The notes: generated by a model from the letters alone, not told the origin. A stretch of DNA of 64,000 bases from Okeanomitos corallinicola TIOX110 (GCF_038050375.1 NZ_CP150886.1:4071318-4135317), one strand, 5' to 3'. Counted from the stretch's first letter, positions 53,453-62,415 are shown. Made by a program: numbers and translations.

Positions 53453-56400
53453 ATGCATCGAATCAGTGCTACACCAGGTGGATGGAATCAGTCAGAAGGT
53501 TTAATTTTTCTAGAACAAACTCCAGCCCCTTTTGTGTTTATCACCGCTGCTGATACCGACATTCAAACTTTAGCAGCAGCAGTCCCAAAATTACCTGCAC
53601 AATTTCCAGCAGTACGAGTCGCTAACCTGTTGCAGTTACAGCAACAGATAAGTATAGATACTTATGGTGAACAAGTTTTAGAACTCGCTCAAGTTATCGT
53701 CTTACGCCTATTAGGAGGAAGTTCCTATTGGGCTTATGGTTTAGAGGTAGTGCAGGAAATTGTACAACGTCAAGGCATAACTCTAATTGTAATGCCTGGA
53801 GATGACGCTCTTGATCCCGATTTGATCTCTAAATCTACTATTTCATCAGAAATCGTTCAGCAAATCTGGCAATACTTCCGAGAAGGTGGTGTTGAAAATT
53901 TCCTGAATGCGCTGCAATTGATTACGGATCTTTCTCTATCAACTAATTTCAACCCTCCCCCACCAAAAGCTATTCCCCGTGTGGGGTTCTATGAAGGAAC
54001 GTTTTCTTCTACTTCTTCTACACTGTCACCTGTTACCTGTCACCTGTCACCTTCTAAAGTCGGAATTTTGTTCTACCGCGCCCATTATTTGGCGGGAAAT
54101 ACTAAAGTTATTGATGCTTTGTGTCAGGCTTTAGTAGCCAAAAATTTACAACCTGTGCCGGTTTTTGTTTCCTCTTTAAAAGAACCTGGTGTTGATGATG
54201 AGATGCTCAAGTTTTTTCAACCTGAAGATTCTGAGCATATTAACCTGTTACTGAATACTACGAGTTTTTCTTTAGCAAGATTGGAAACGGAAACCCCTCA
54301 AATTGAACTGTGGGAAAAATTAGATGTGCCGGTTTTACAAGTTATTCTCTGTGCCAGTTCCGTTGAACAGTGGCAGTCACAGTTACAGGGTTTAACTCCC
54401 CGTGATATGGGTATGAATGTGGCTTTACCAGAGGTAGATGGCAGGATTATTACTAGGGCTGTGTCTTTTAAAACTCTACAAACCCGCAACAATGACTTAG
54501 AAACTGATGTTGTAGTTTATGAACCAGTTAGCGATCGCATTGATTTTGTGGCTCAACTAGCTGCAAATTGGGTGAGATTACGCCAAAAATCACCCTCAGA
54601 ACGGCACATAGCCTTAATTTTGGCAAATTACCCCAACACCAATGGTAGGCTGGCTAATGGGGTGGGTTTGGACACTCCCGCCAGTTGCGTGGAAATTCTT
54701 AAAGCTTTAAAATCCGCCGGTTATGAAGTTGGAGATATCCCCGCTGATGGTGATGAATTAATTCAGATGTTAACCGCCGGGGTGACAAATGACCCAGAAG
54801 GTAAAGATTGGAAATCTGTAAATCAATCTGTTTCTGTGCAGGAATATCAAGAATATTTCTCTACCTTACCCGAAGTTGTACAACAGGGAATTGTTGAGCG
54901 TTGGGGTGCTGTTGAGGAAACGAACCGCAGAGGCGCAGAGGGCGCAGAGAGAAGAGGGGTTTTGCCTGTTTCTGGTATTCAATTTGGTAATGTTTTTGTG
55001 GGGGTTCAGCCTTCACGGGGTTATGAACATGATCCGAGTTTAAATTATCATGCCCCTGATTTAGAACCAACTCACGACTATTTAGCTTTTTATTATTGGG
55101 TGAGAGAAGTTTTTGGTAGTGATGCGATCGCCCACGTGGGTAAACATGGCAACTTAGAATGGCTACCAGGTAAAAGTGTGGCTTTATCCAAAACTTGTTA
55201 TCCTGAAGTCGCTTTTGGGGCTATGCCTCATTTATATCCGTTTATTGTTAATGATCCAGGTGAAGGTTCACAGGCTAAACGTCGTTCTCAGGCTGTAATT
55301 ATTGATCATCTCACCCCCCCCATGACACGCGCCGAATTATACGGTGGGCTGCAACAAGTAGAAAACCTAATTGATGAATATTACGAAGCCGAAAGTTTAG
55401 ATCCTTCCCGTTTACCAACCTTACGCGATCGCATTCAAGCCTTAGTCATCAAAGAAAACCTCTACAAAGACCTAGGTATCACCAACGAACAAGACATCAC
55501 CGATTTTGAAAATTTAATTTTAAATTCCTTAGATGGTTATTTGTGCGAACTCAAAGAAGCCCAAATTAGAGACGGCTTACACATTTTCGGACAAGTTCCC
55601 CAAGGTAGACAACTCAGAGACTTAATAGTAGCGATCGCCCGCATCCCCAACCGTCATTCCATCGGCATTACCCGCGCCATAGCAGAAGCATGGGGTTTAG
55701 ACCTCGACCCCCTCACCACCAACTACAGCGACCCCTTTATTCCTCCTCAAACCCTCTCTGCGCCTCTGCGCGACGGACACTTTGCTCAAGTCGGGAAACC
55801 CGCCCAAGCAAGTGTCCTCCTCTGCGTGAGATTAAAATCATGTCGCACCCACGGCGATGTTGTCGAACTCCTAGAAGAACAAGCCGCACTTCTAGTAGAA
55901 CAAATACTAGAGGGAACAGAGAACAAAGAACAGGGAACAGTAAAACAAGTTCTCCACTGGATAGAATCAAAACTGCTCCCAGCACTGCAAAACACCACCC
56001 AAGAAATTACCAACTTACTCAAAGGACTAGACGGTAAATACATACCCAGTGCTGCATCTGGCGCACCAACCAGGGGCAGACCAGAAGTTCTACCCACAGG
56101 TAAAAACTTTTACTCTGTAGATATTCGCGCCATACCCACAGAAACCGCCTGGGATGTCGGCAGAAAAGCCGCCGAAACCCTGATCGAAACCTACACCCAA
56201 GAACATGGAGAATATCCCAAAACACTAGGTTTATCAGTTTGGGGAACATCTACCATGAGAACCGGCGGTGATGATATTGCCGAAGCCTTAGCTTTATTAG
56301 GAGTCCAGCCAGTTTGGGATGGTGCAGCCAGAAGAGTTGTAGATTTTGAAATCTTACCTTTATCAATTGTCGGTCGTCCCCGCGTTGATGTCACTTTGAG

Positions 56401-57310
56401 AATTTCCGGCTTTTTCCGGGATGCTTTCCCCAACCTCATAGATTTATTTTCCCAAGCAGTCGCAGCAGTAGCAGCATTAGACGAACCAGCAGCAGAAAAC
56501 CCCCTAGCAGAGACAGTCAAGCAAGACACTGAGTTATGGACTCAACAGGGTTTGAGTGTAGAAGCTGCCAACGAAAAATCACTTTATCGTGTTTTTGGTT
56601 CAAAACCAGGTGCTTATGGTGCTGGACTCCAAGGTTTAATTGCTTCTCAAAACTGGCAAACTGACGAAGATTTAGCCCAAGCTTACATTAATTGGAGTTC
56701 CTACGCTTACGGGAAAACAGACAACCAAAATACTGTCACCTCTAAAGAAGTTTTTCAGCAACGTTTAAAACAAATGCAAGTGGTTCTCCACAACCAAGAC
56801 AACCGCGAACATGATTTATTAGACTCTGACGACTATTATCAGTTTCAAGGTGGATTAACTGCTGCGGTGCGTTCTCTCCAAGGCAAAAACCCCGAAACCT
56901 ACTTTGGTGATAATGCCAATACATCACAGCCTAAAGTCCGCAAACTGAAAGAAGAAATTACTAGGGTTTATCGTTCCCGTGTCGTTAATCCCAAATGGAT
57001 AGAAGGAGTCATGCGTCACGGTTACAAAGGTGCGTTCGAAATGGCCGCAACAGTTGATTTTCTCTTTGCTTATGATGCAACTTCCCAGTGTGTGGAAGAT
57101 TATATGTACCAAGGAATTGTAGATAATTATTTACAAGATTCTGTAGTGCGTGAATTTATTCACAACAAAAACCCCTGGGCTTTACGGGACATAGCCGAAA
57201 GATTACTAGAAGCTAACCAACGGGGTTTATGGGAAGACGTAAATACTCAGACTTTAGAAAATTTGCGTAATCTCGTACATGAAGCCGAAGCAGAAATTGA
57301 GGAAAAGTAG
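53453..57310 (+). CDS. cobN: Cobaltochelatase subunit CobN
   Basis: 1285-residue large subunit of the ATP-dependent chelatase that inserts cobalt into hydrogenobyrinic acid diamide in B12 synthesis. Family marks: start 'MHRISATPGGWNQSEGLIFL', 'FYRAHYLAGNTKVIDAL', 'GVQPSRGYEHDPSLNYHAPDLEP', 'HVGKHGNLEWLPGKS', 'NDPGEGSQAKRRSQAVIIDHLTPP', and C-terminal 'VMRHGYKGAFEMAATVDFLFAYDATS'. Related ChlH has a different N-terminus, so CobN is preferred. Four short stretches of intergenic-type repeats are translated in frame inside the gene (around residues 191, 491, 767 and 821). The stop is followed at once by an IS200/IS605-type end. Confidence 0.95.
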   Translation: MHRISATPGGWNQSEGLIFLEQTPAPFVFITAADTDIQTLAAAVPKLPAQFPAVRVANLLQLQQQISIDTYGEQVLELAQVIVLRLLGGSSYWAYGLEVVQEIVQRQGITLIVMPGDDALDPDLISKSTISSEIVQQIWQYFREGGVENFLNALQLITDLSLSTNFNPPPPKAIPRVGFYEGTFSSTSSTLSPVTCHLSPSKVGILFYRAHYLAGNTKVIDALCQALVAKNLQPVPVFVSSLKEPGVDDEMLKFFQPEDSEHINLLLNTTSFSLARLETETPQIELWEKLDVPVLQVILCASSVEQWQSQLQGLTPRDMGMNVALPEVDGRIITRAVSFKTLQTRNNDLETDVVVYEPVSDRIDFVAQLAANWVRLRQKSPSERHIALILANYPNTNGRLANGVGLDTPASCVEILKALKSAGYEVGDIPADGDELIQMLTAGVTNDPEGKDWKSVNQSVSVQEYQEYFSTLPEVVQQGIVERWGAVEETNRRGAEGAERRGVLPVSGIQFGNVFVGVQPSRGYEHDPSLNYHAPDLEPTHDYLAFYYWVREVFGSDAIAHVGKHGNLEWLPGKSVALSKTCYPEVAFGAMPHLYPFIVNDPGEGSQAKRRSQAVIIDHLTPPMTRAELYGGLQQVENLIDEYYEAESLDPSRLPTLRDRIQALVIKENLYKDLGITNEQDITDFENLILNSLDGYLCELKEAQIRDGLHIFGQVPQGRQLRDLIVAIARIPNRHSIGITRAIAEAWGLDLDPLTTNYSDPFIPPQTLSAPLRDGHFAQVGKPAQASVLLCVRLKSCRTHGDVVELLEEQAALLVEQILEGTENKEQGTVKQVLHWIESKLLPALQNTTQEITNLLKGLDGKYIPSAASGAPTRGRPEVLPTGKNFYSVDIRAIPTETAWDVGRKAAETLIETYTQEHGEYPKTLGLSVWGTSTMRTGGDDIAEALALLGVQPVWDGAARRVVDFEILPLSIVGRPRVDVTLRISGFFRDAFPNLIDLFSQAVAAVAALDEPAAENPLAETVKQDTELWTQQGLSVEAANEKSLYRVFGSKPGAYGAGLQGLIASQNWQTDEDLAQAYINWSSYAYGKTDNQNTVTSKEVFQQRLKQMQVVLHNQDNREHDLLDSDDYYQFQGGLTAAVRSLQGKNPETYFGDNANTSQPKVRKLKEEITRVYRSRVVNPKWIEGVMRHGYKGAFEMAATVDFLFAYDATSQCVEDYMYQGIVDNYLQDSVVREFIHNKNPWALRDIAERLLEANQRGLWEDVNTQTLENLRNLVHEAEAEIEEK
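54024..54051 (+). repeat. TGTCACC heptamers inside cobN
   Basis: Four heptamers (TGTCACC, TGTTACC, TGTCACC, TGTCACC) are translated as 'LSPVTCHLSP' at about residues 191-200 of CobN. They match the intergenic arrays at 26927 and 59498. Confidence 0.9.
54925..54955 (+). repeat. 'cgcagagg' repeat inside cobN
   Basis: 'accgcagaggcgcagagggc' and adjoining bases are translated as 'NRRGAEGAERRG' near residue 491 of CobN; same family as the repeat inserted in putA at 12003. Confidence 0.8.
55754..55779 (+). repeat. 'tctctgcgcctctgcgcgac' repeat inside cobN
   Basis: Reverse-orientation copy of the 'cgcagagg' family, translated as 'TLSAPLRDG' near residue 767 of CobN. Confidence 0.65.
55912..55944 (+). 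repeat. 'gggaacag' repeat inside cobN
   Basis: 'agggaacagagaacaaagaa' followed by 'cagggaacag' is translated as 'EGTENKEQGTVKQ' near residue 821 of CobN. Similar 'gggaacag' units occur between genes near 26290 and 59570 (as ctgttccc). Confidence 0.7.
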
Positions 57311-57312
57311 AA

Positions 57313-57470
57313 TGGTTGACATACTCCCCACCCTAGAAGGGTGAGGATTCTGGGATCAAACAGCAATTGCTGGCATGGCCAGTCTCACATCGCCTAACCC
57401 AATGGTTGATGCCCCAACCATTTGAATATTTTTAGCCGCATTTTCATCACGTCCATGAAAAGAATTGCAT
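57313..57470 (-). ncRNA. Predicted omega RNA (reRNA) of TnpB
   Basis: In active TnpB systems a guide RNA is processed from the 3' end of tnpB mRNA through the right end, and the guide is the DNA next to it. Here the right-end stem at 57329-57343 is intact, so an RNA covering the end of tnpB and this stem is expected. The guide would then match the last bases of cobN. Length and ends are inferred from other systems. Confidence 0.3.
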
Positions 57471-58486
57471 GATGGACAACGCCACTGTCTAATCGCCAAA
57501 TCTAGACTTTCTAAAATATGTCCACAAACAGAACAAGTTTTACTGGATGGATACCACTGGTTTATATAAACTACCTGTTTATTTTTCTTCTGGGCTACCC
57601 ACTCTAGTATTTGCAAAAACTCACCAAAAGCCAAGTCTGATATTTTTCTACCCCAAAGACGTTGCATACCTTTGAGGTTTAAAGTTTCAAAACATAAAAC
57701 ATCAAACTTATCAGTTAATGTGTGAGCTAGTTTCCAAAACCAATCACGTCTTTTGTTACAAACATCTTCATGTTTACGAACTAAGTTCTTTCTAGCTCGT
57801 TCACGATTATGTGATCCTTTTAGTTTTTTGGAATGATATCTACTAGCTTTCTTGATAGCATTTAGAGATTGTTTTAGAAATTCTGGAGAATCAATTTTAG
57901 TCCCATCAGAACAAGTTAGGAAAACTTTTAAACCGAAATCAAACCCCGCTATCTTACCAGTCGTTGATTTGATTTCTGGTTCTAACTCATTATCAACTAC
58001 AATAACCATAAACATTTCACCTAATGCAGTACGCTTTATGGTTATTGTTTTAATCTTTCCTTCTATTTCTCTAGATTTCCAAAATTGATATACTCTTTTT
58101 CCAATCTTTACCCTGTTCCTACCTAAGAATTTATAGCCAGCTTGTTTAAGAGTTAAAGATTTATATTTCTTAACTTTCTTAAACTCTGGTGGTCTTACTC
58201 CTTTCTTGTTGTGTTTGAAGAATAATTGGTATGCCTTATCTATTCTCTGGCAGATATCTTGTACTGCTTGAGAGCCTACTAATTGCCAGAACGAATTACG
58301 TTTTCTTAACTTAGCAATATGTGACTGAAGTTTTGCACAGTTTAAGTGTTTGCCCCATATTCGGTAGTACCGTTTATGTAGAGCAATACAATGGTTATAA
58401 ATCACCCCTGCGGCGTTAATCATCCGTTTGAGGTGTTTACTCCTTTTGTGTTCATATAACTTAAACTTCAGTGTTTTCATGACCAT
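57356..58486 (-). CDS. tnpB: TnpB, IS605 OrfB-family RNA-guided nuclease
   Basis: 376-residue TnpB. Helix-turn-helix domain at the N-terminus ('LKFKLYEHKRSKHLKRMI', 'GVIYNHCIALHKRYYRIWG'), then the RuvC nuclease: aspartate in 'AGFDFGLKVFLTCSDGT', glutamate in 'VLCFETLNLKGMQRLWG', and aspartate in 'GRDENAAKNIQMVG'. A zinc finger with two CxxC motifs ('TCSVCGHI' and 'RCPSCNSFHG') interrupts the last part. All catalytic residues are present, so the nuclease is probably active. Start could be the ATG at 58486 or two codons later at 58480. In other bacteria TnpB cuts the empty donor site to keep the element; that role here is inferred. Confidence 0.93.
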   Translation of the reverse strand: MVMKTLKFKLYEHKRSKHLKRMINAAGVIYNHCIALHKRYYRIWGKHLNCAKLQSHIAKLRKRNSFWQLVGSQAVQDICQRIDKAYQLFFKHNKKGVRPPEFKKVKKYKSLTLKQAGYKFLGRNRVKIGKRVYQFWKSREIEGKIKTITIKRTALGEMFMVIVVDNELEPEIKSTTGKIAGFDFGLKVFLTCSDGTKIDSPEFLKQSLNAIKKASRYHSKKLKGSHNRERARKNLVRKHEDVCNKRRDWFWKLAHTLTDKFDVLCFETLNLKGMQRLWGRKISDLAFGEFLQILEWVAQKKNKQVVYINQWYPSSKTCSVCGHILESLDLAIRQWRCPSCNSFHGRDENAAKNIQMVGASTIGLGDVRLAMPAIAV

Positions 58487-58514
58487 AACTATATCAAGGT
58501 CGCCCTAGAAGGGC

Positions 58515-58847
58515 AAGGCTTTCGACCCATTTTTTTGGTAATGGGTAATTAAATTATTAACTTCCCACTCTCCCCCTCTCCCCCTCTTATCCTTGAATTC
58601 ATCACTCCTAATAACTAAATAGGACTTGGTGAATAAATGTGAAAACATTACAGGGAAAGGGTTTGAGCCGTTTTCAGGTAAAAAAAGTGCAAGCTTTTAC
58701 GAGGTGGAAACTTAAAAACCTTGCATTTAATTCCTACTCCAAGGAAAAATCGTTCCCATCTAACTCTTGAAACTGTCACCTGTCAACTGTCACCTGCCTC
58801 CACGAAAGGACTTTTATGGCTACGCCACGCTCCGCGAACAGCAAACC
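58515..58847. other. Intergenic region with dispersed repeats
   Basis: Gap between the TnpB element and furA's stop. It holds TGTCACC-type heptamers (58773-58797, 'actgtcacctgtcaactgtc') and the common cyanobacterial unit 'ggctacgccacgctccgcga' (58817-58836). No gene or RNA is recognised. The repeats come right up to the stop codon of furA. Confidence 0.6.
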
Positions 58848-59303
58848 CTAAATAGGCATTAATGCCCTTTGGCACTTGGGACAAACAGCATGAATAGTTA
58901 GTTGACAATCTAGTAGATGATATCCTTCTTTTTGGGCTGTTTTTGCCCCAATTTTCAAAATAGATTCGTTTTTGAACTCAATAGTAGTATTGCAACGGAC
59001 GCAAATCAAATGATGATGATGATGGGGATAGGGTTGGTTTAGTTCATAGTGTTTATGTCCTTCACCTAATTCTAATTCCCGCAAAATTCCCATCCTAGAC
59101 ATCAGTTTCAAGGTTCTATAAATGGTTGATAAACTGATGCCTTCACCGTCAGTTTCTAGGCGATGATAAAGATCCTCGGCACTTAAATGTTCTCCCTGTG
59201 GTAATTCTTGAAAAATGTGCAGGATTACTTCGCGTTGAGGAGTCAAACGCCAACCACGGTCGTTTAGTTCTGCCTTGAGTGAACCAGTTGTGTAGACAGT
59301 CAT
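58848..59303 (-). CDS. furA: Ferric uptake regulator FurA
   Basis: Iron-responsive DNA-binding repressor of 151 residues, counted from the ATG at 59303 ('MTVYTTGSLKAELNDRGWRL'); an upstream start at 59321 would add six unlikely residues. Winged-helix recognition region 'GISLSTIYRTLKLMSRMGIL'; histidine cluster 'PYPHHHHHLICVRC' for metal; cysteines at 101, 104, 133, 141 and 144. That pattern, with two CxxC motifs, matches my memory of Anabaena FurA (and not Zur or PerR). It follows the SigC-type gene in the same direction, an arrangement I recall from Anabaena PCC 7120. It controls iron uptake, and oxidative and heterocyst-related genes there. Confidence 0.92.
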   Translation of the reverse strand: MTVYTTGSLKAELNDRGWRLTPQREVILHIFQELPQGEHLSAEDLYHRLETDGEGISLSTIYRTLKLMSRMGILRELELGEGHKHYELNQPYPHHHHHLICVRCNTTIEFKNESILKIGAKTAQKEGYHLLDCQLTIHAVCPKCQRALMPI

Positions 59304-59497
59304 ACTAAATTTTCTCAACAAAGCCTTCTAATTGAGAATATAACAAATATCAGGAGGGATTTGCAACAATCATGACTTATTGAGAATATTTGTTAGTTGG
59401 GCATTGGGCATTGGTCACTGGTAATTTTCTTACTAAGTACCTGGGCAAAATTGATTGCACATTTGGGAAAACAATAGAAATCTCTGTATCTCTTGTC

Positions 59498-59525
59498 TGT
59501 CACCTGTCACCTGTCACCTGTCACC
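59498..59525. repeat. Four perfect tandem TGTCACC heptamers
   Basis: TGTCACC repeated four times, the complement of the GGTGACA array at 26927, in the gap between furA and the sigma gene. Downstream there is also a degenerate 'ctgttccctgttccctc' run (59568-59584) ending at the sigma-factor stop. Confidence 0.95.
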
Positions 59526-59585
59526 TTCCCTAAATATGAAATTTATTTTGCACGACTACTTATCACCTGTTCCCTGTTCCCTCTT

Positions 59586-60839
59586 TTAACTTAAAGATTC
59601 CAAATAGTCGCGGATGAGGTTACGACGTTTGGGTTGGCGGAGTTTTTGTAGGGCTTTGGATTCAATTTGTCTGACTCTTTCCCTTGATAGGTCTAAAGCA
59701 CGGCCTATTTCTGCCAATGAGTAAGGATGACCGTCAGATAAACCAAACCGCATCAGAATTACTTCCCGCTCACGGGTAGTTAAATCCTCCAGTAAATGGT
59801 GCAAATCTTTTTGTAAAGATTCTCGCATTAACATTTCTTCTGGGGTGACGCTATCTGTTTCTAATAATTCCCCTAATTCTGTATCTTTGTCTTTACCTAC
59901 TTTGGTTTCTAAGGAGACAGAACGGGGAACACGTAATAAAACTTCCCGTACTTGGGCAGCTGTCATATCTAGTTCAACTGCTAAATCTTCTAAGGTAGGG
60001 GTACGACCTTGTTCTTGGGCTATTTTCCGTTGTGCTTTTTTAATTTTGTTGAGTTTTTCGGTAATATGAACAGGAAGGCGAATTGTCCGACTAGAGGTTG
60101 CGATCGCTCTAGTAATTCCCTGACGAATCCACCAATAGGCATAGGTACTAAAACGATATCCTTTGGTTGGATCAAATTTTTCTACCGCTCTTTCTAAACC
60201 TAGAGTACCTTCTTGGACTAAATCTAATAATTCTAAACCACGATTTTGATATTTTTTGGCTACGGACACCACAAGACGCAAATTAGCCTTGATCATGTGT
60301 TCTTTAGCGTGGAGTCCTTGAGATTGAATTTTCTCCAGTTCCTCTACTGTCAAACTAGCAATTTCTGCCCAGCGTTTTTTACCTTCTGAAAGTGTGGGCT
60401 TGAGTTCAGATAATTCAATCCCAGCGGTACTTGCCCATCTTTCTAATGAAGGGCGATGTCCTAGTGCAGATACTAAACGCTCTTGGACTTCAACTAGCCG
60501 TAAATAATTGGCTAATACAACATCACCTTCTTTTGCTGCATTGGCAAGAGTGATCCGCATCCGTAAATATCGCTGTACTTTTTGGGCTTCTGAAACTTCT
60601 TCATCTCGCCCTAATAAGCGTACTCTACCAATTTCCTGAAGGTATAAACGTACTAAGTCTGTACTGCGTCGGTTGGTGTTAGCAGCCAAGTTTTGAGCAT
60701 CAGCAGCAGCTACTGCTTCTAAATCCTGTAATTCCTCTAGAGACAAATCACTATTTTCAACATTAAAATCAGAGTCTAGTGTTGAATTAGACTTTGGAGA
60801 ATCGTAAGCTGCATCTGTATAGAAAGATGTTGCTGGCAT
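59586..60839 (-). CDS. sigC: Group 2 RNA polymerase sigma factor (SigC type)
   Basis: 417-residue sigma-70 family protein. A variable acidic N-terminus (1-55) is followed by region 1.2 ('STDLVRLYLQEIGRVRLLGR'), region 2 with core- and -10-binding sequences ('MIKANLRLVVSVAKKYQNRGLELLDLVQEG', written here in pieces 'MIKANLRLVVSVAKKYQNRG' and 'LELLDLVQEGTLGL'; 'GYRFSTYAYWWIRQGITRAI'), region 3, and region 4 ('TTREREVILMRFGLSDG' and 'LAEIGRALDLSRERVRQIE'). It lacks the long acidic spacer of SigA and is a group 2 factor. By size and the furA neighbour I assign SigC, expected to act in stress or nitrogen-responsive transcription. Confidence 0.88.
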   Translation of the reverse strand: MPATSFYTDAAYDSPKSNSTLDSDFNVENSDLSLEELQDLEAVAAADAQNLAANTNRRSTDLVRLYLQEIGRVRLLGRDEEVSEAQKVQRYLRMRITLANAAKEGDVVLANYLRLVEVQERLVSALGHRPSLERWASTAGIELSELKPTLSEGKKRWAEIASLTVEELEKIQSQGLHAKEHMIKANLRLVVSVAKKYQNRGLELLDLVQEGTLGLERAVEKFDPTKGYRFSTYAYWWIRQGITRAIATSSRTIRLPVHITEKLNKIKKAQRKIAQEQGRTPTLEDLAVELDMTAAQVREVLLRVPRSVSLETKVGKDKDTELGELLETDSVTPEEMLMRESLQKDLHHLLEDLTTREREVILMRFGLSDGHPYSLAEIGRALDLSRERVRQIESKALQKLRQPKRRNLIRDYLESLS

Positions 60840-61434
60840 AATTTCTTAATGTGAAGGTACGAATAGATTACGGTCAGCTAATCAACTGTTGCTATTGTTC
60901 CCGTAATTCACGTTTAAATAACACAATTGAGCTTGACAGTACAATTCTTTGTAAAAGGTTGTACTGGTTTGGCTGAACTTGATGATTTATTTGGGTGGCA
61001 AATGATTTTTACCACCAGATCAATCAAGTTAGCCGACAAATTTGATTAAAACAGGTTAATGGTATTAAAGTTTACTTATGAAACAGGAGATGGGATTTCA
61101 TTTTTACCGAAATTTATCAGTGACTGTGGTGTGTTGGTGGAAATTATAGATATTTCCGGTCACAGTCAGACTGGAAAAAATCAATTACCTAAGTTAATAT
61201 AGGTATTTTCAGGAATCGTGGCTGTTGATTTAACAACAGGTATAAACATATTCCTGGTAATTTTGCTGTTGATAAACTACATAACTATGATTACAGCATG
61301 GGGAAAGTAATTTCCTGACAATTTAATAATTTTTTTAGTGATTATTTGGTAACTAACTGGTTTCATTTACGAGAAAATGCTGATATGACAGCGTGATTCA
61401 GGCAATAGCTGGGGTAAATTTATTGGTGATGATC
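60840..61434 (-). promoter_or_regulatory. Long leader/promoter region of the sigma gene
   Basis: Nearly 600 bases without a gene, upstream of sigC and downstream of gpsA. It contains a strong stem-loop at 61121-61168 and a smaller one at about 60993-61017 (GGTGG ... CCACC). No tRNA, Yfr-type RNA motif or dispersed repeat was recognised. The length suggests a long 5' untranslated leader, several promoters or an unannotated small RNA. Confidence 0.45.
61121..61168. other. Two-tier stem-loop in the sigma-gene leader
   Basis: Outer arms TGACTGTG (61121-61128) and CACAGTCA (61161-61168) are perfectly complementary; an inner stem pairs GGAAAT with ATTTCC around 'tataga'. There is no T-run, so it is not a simple terminator. 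It may be part of a structured leader or small RNA, or stabilise the end of the gpsA transcript. Confidence 0.55.
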
Positions 61435-62361
61435 TTAGTGATACTCTGACTTGATATCTCTTAACATGAGTTCATTCAGAGCTTTTTGCGGTGTAATTTC
61501 TGCCTCCAGTAAGCGATAAACCTGCTCAGTAATGGGAATGGTCAGATTTTGTTGCTGAGATATTTGCATCAATACCTGACAGGTGTTGACACCTTCGGCA
61601 GTTCCTTTTAAGGAAGCGAGAATTTCAGTTAAGGTTTTCCCTCTTGCTAATTGATAACCGACTTGATAGTTACGGCTTAAAGAACTATTGCAAGTTGCCA
61701 ACAAATCTCCTAGACCGGATAAACCATAAAATGTTTCTGTGTTCGCGCCTAAAACTCTACCGATTCTGACCATTTCCGTCAAACCACGAGTTAATAAAGC
61801 TGCTTTGGCGTTAGTTCCCAGATGTAAACCATCACAAACACCAGCTGCGATCGCCATCACATTTTTCAGTGTACCACCTAGTTCTACTCCTACTGAATCA
61901 GGATTAGTATATACACGAAACTTACTGGAAGAAAAGACTAGTTGCACGGTTGTTGCATCTGCCAAGTTTTTGCTGGCTACTACGGTAGCAGCTGGTAATT
62001 CCTGTGCTATTTCTTCAGATAAATTAGGACCAGACAGGACAACTACAGAATGATTAGGAAATTCTGTCTGCCAAATTTGGGAAGGGGTGCCGGTGGTTTT
62101 TGGATCTAATCCTTTTGTAGCGGTAACAAAAATTGTGTCTGGAGATAAGGGGTAAGATTTAACCAATAAAGCTACATCTCTGACACCTTTCATAGAAATA
62201 GCAGAGAGGATAATTTCTGCATCTTTTAAAACATCCTCTAAAGCAAGATTGCCCTGACGTGACCACAAACTTACCCGATGACCATTCAAAGACGCTAAAT
62301 TTGCTAGGGTTGAACCCCAAGCACCTGCACCTAAAATAGCGATAGTTTTTGATGTAGTCAT
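61435..62361 (-). CDS. gpsA: Glycerol-3-phosphate dehydrogenase [NAD(P)+]
   Basis: 308-residue enzyme reducing dihydroxyacetone phosphate to sn-glycerol 3-phosphate, the first step toward membrane lipids. NAD(P)-binding motif at the start, 'TIAILGAGAWGSTLANLASL', then 'VFVTATKGLD', 'SGPNLSEEIAQELPAATVVA', the catalytic lysine in 'GGTLKNVMAIAAGVCDGL', 'LTRGLTEMVRIG' and 'FYGLSGLGDLLATCNSSLSRN'. I use the ATG at 62361; an upstream start (62388) would add nine residues, rich in proline, that do not fit. It follows lipA by about 54 bases in the same direction, so cotranscription is likely. Confidence 0.95.
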   Translation of the reverse strand: MTTSKTIAILGAGAWGSTLANLASLNGHRVSLWSRQGNLALEDVLKDAEIILSAISMKGVRDVALLVKSYPLSPDTIFVTATKGLDPKTTGTPSQIWQTEFPNHSVVVLSGPNLSEEIAQELPAATVVASKNLADATTVQLVFSSSKFRVYTNPDSVGVELGGTLKNVMAIAAGVCDGLHLGTNAKAALLTRGLTEMVRIGRVLGANTETFYGLSGLGDLLATCNSSLSRNYQVGYQLARGKTLTEILASLKGTAEGVNTCQVLMQISQQQNLTIPITEQVYRLLEAEITPQKALNELMLRDIKSEYH

Positions 62362-62415
62362 TGTTAATGGGAGGGGGGGAGATCTCACAAGGGTAGGTTT
62401 TTAATATTATCTCTC

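Larger units (their letters stand above)
57313..58535 (-). mobile_element. Solitary TnpB element of the IS200/IS605 family
   Basis: One tnpB gene with IS200/IS605-type ends. The right (3') end has the stem CACCCT-AGA-AGGGTG at 57329-57343; the left end has GCCCT-AGA-AGGGC at 58502-58514. Both share the core 'cctagaaggg', as in cyanobacterial members. There is no tnpA (Y1 transposase) gene, so it can move only with help from another copy, or not at all. It lies three bases downstream of the cobN stop codon. The outer limits are approximate because these elements have no terminal inverted repeats or target duplication. Confidence 0.8.

Noticed and set aside
55690-56529. Several ORFs of 76-115 codons on both strands inside cobN
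   Set aside because: They are shadows of the long CobN frame with arginine/serine-rich, implausible translations.
53453-57310. Magnesium chelatase ChlH as identity of the large chelatase subunit
   Set aside because: The N-terminus (MHRISATPGG) and overall length fit CobN; ChlH starts differently and is more conserved in cyanobacteria.
58848-59303. Zur or PerR as identity of the Fur-family gene
   Set aside because: Two CxxC motifs plus Cys133, the 151-residue length and the SigC-type neighbour fit FurA better.
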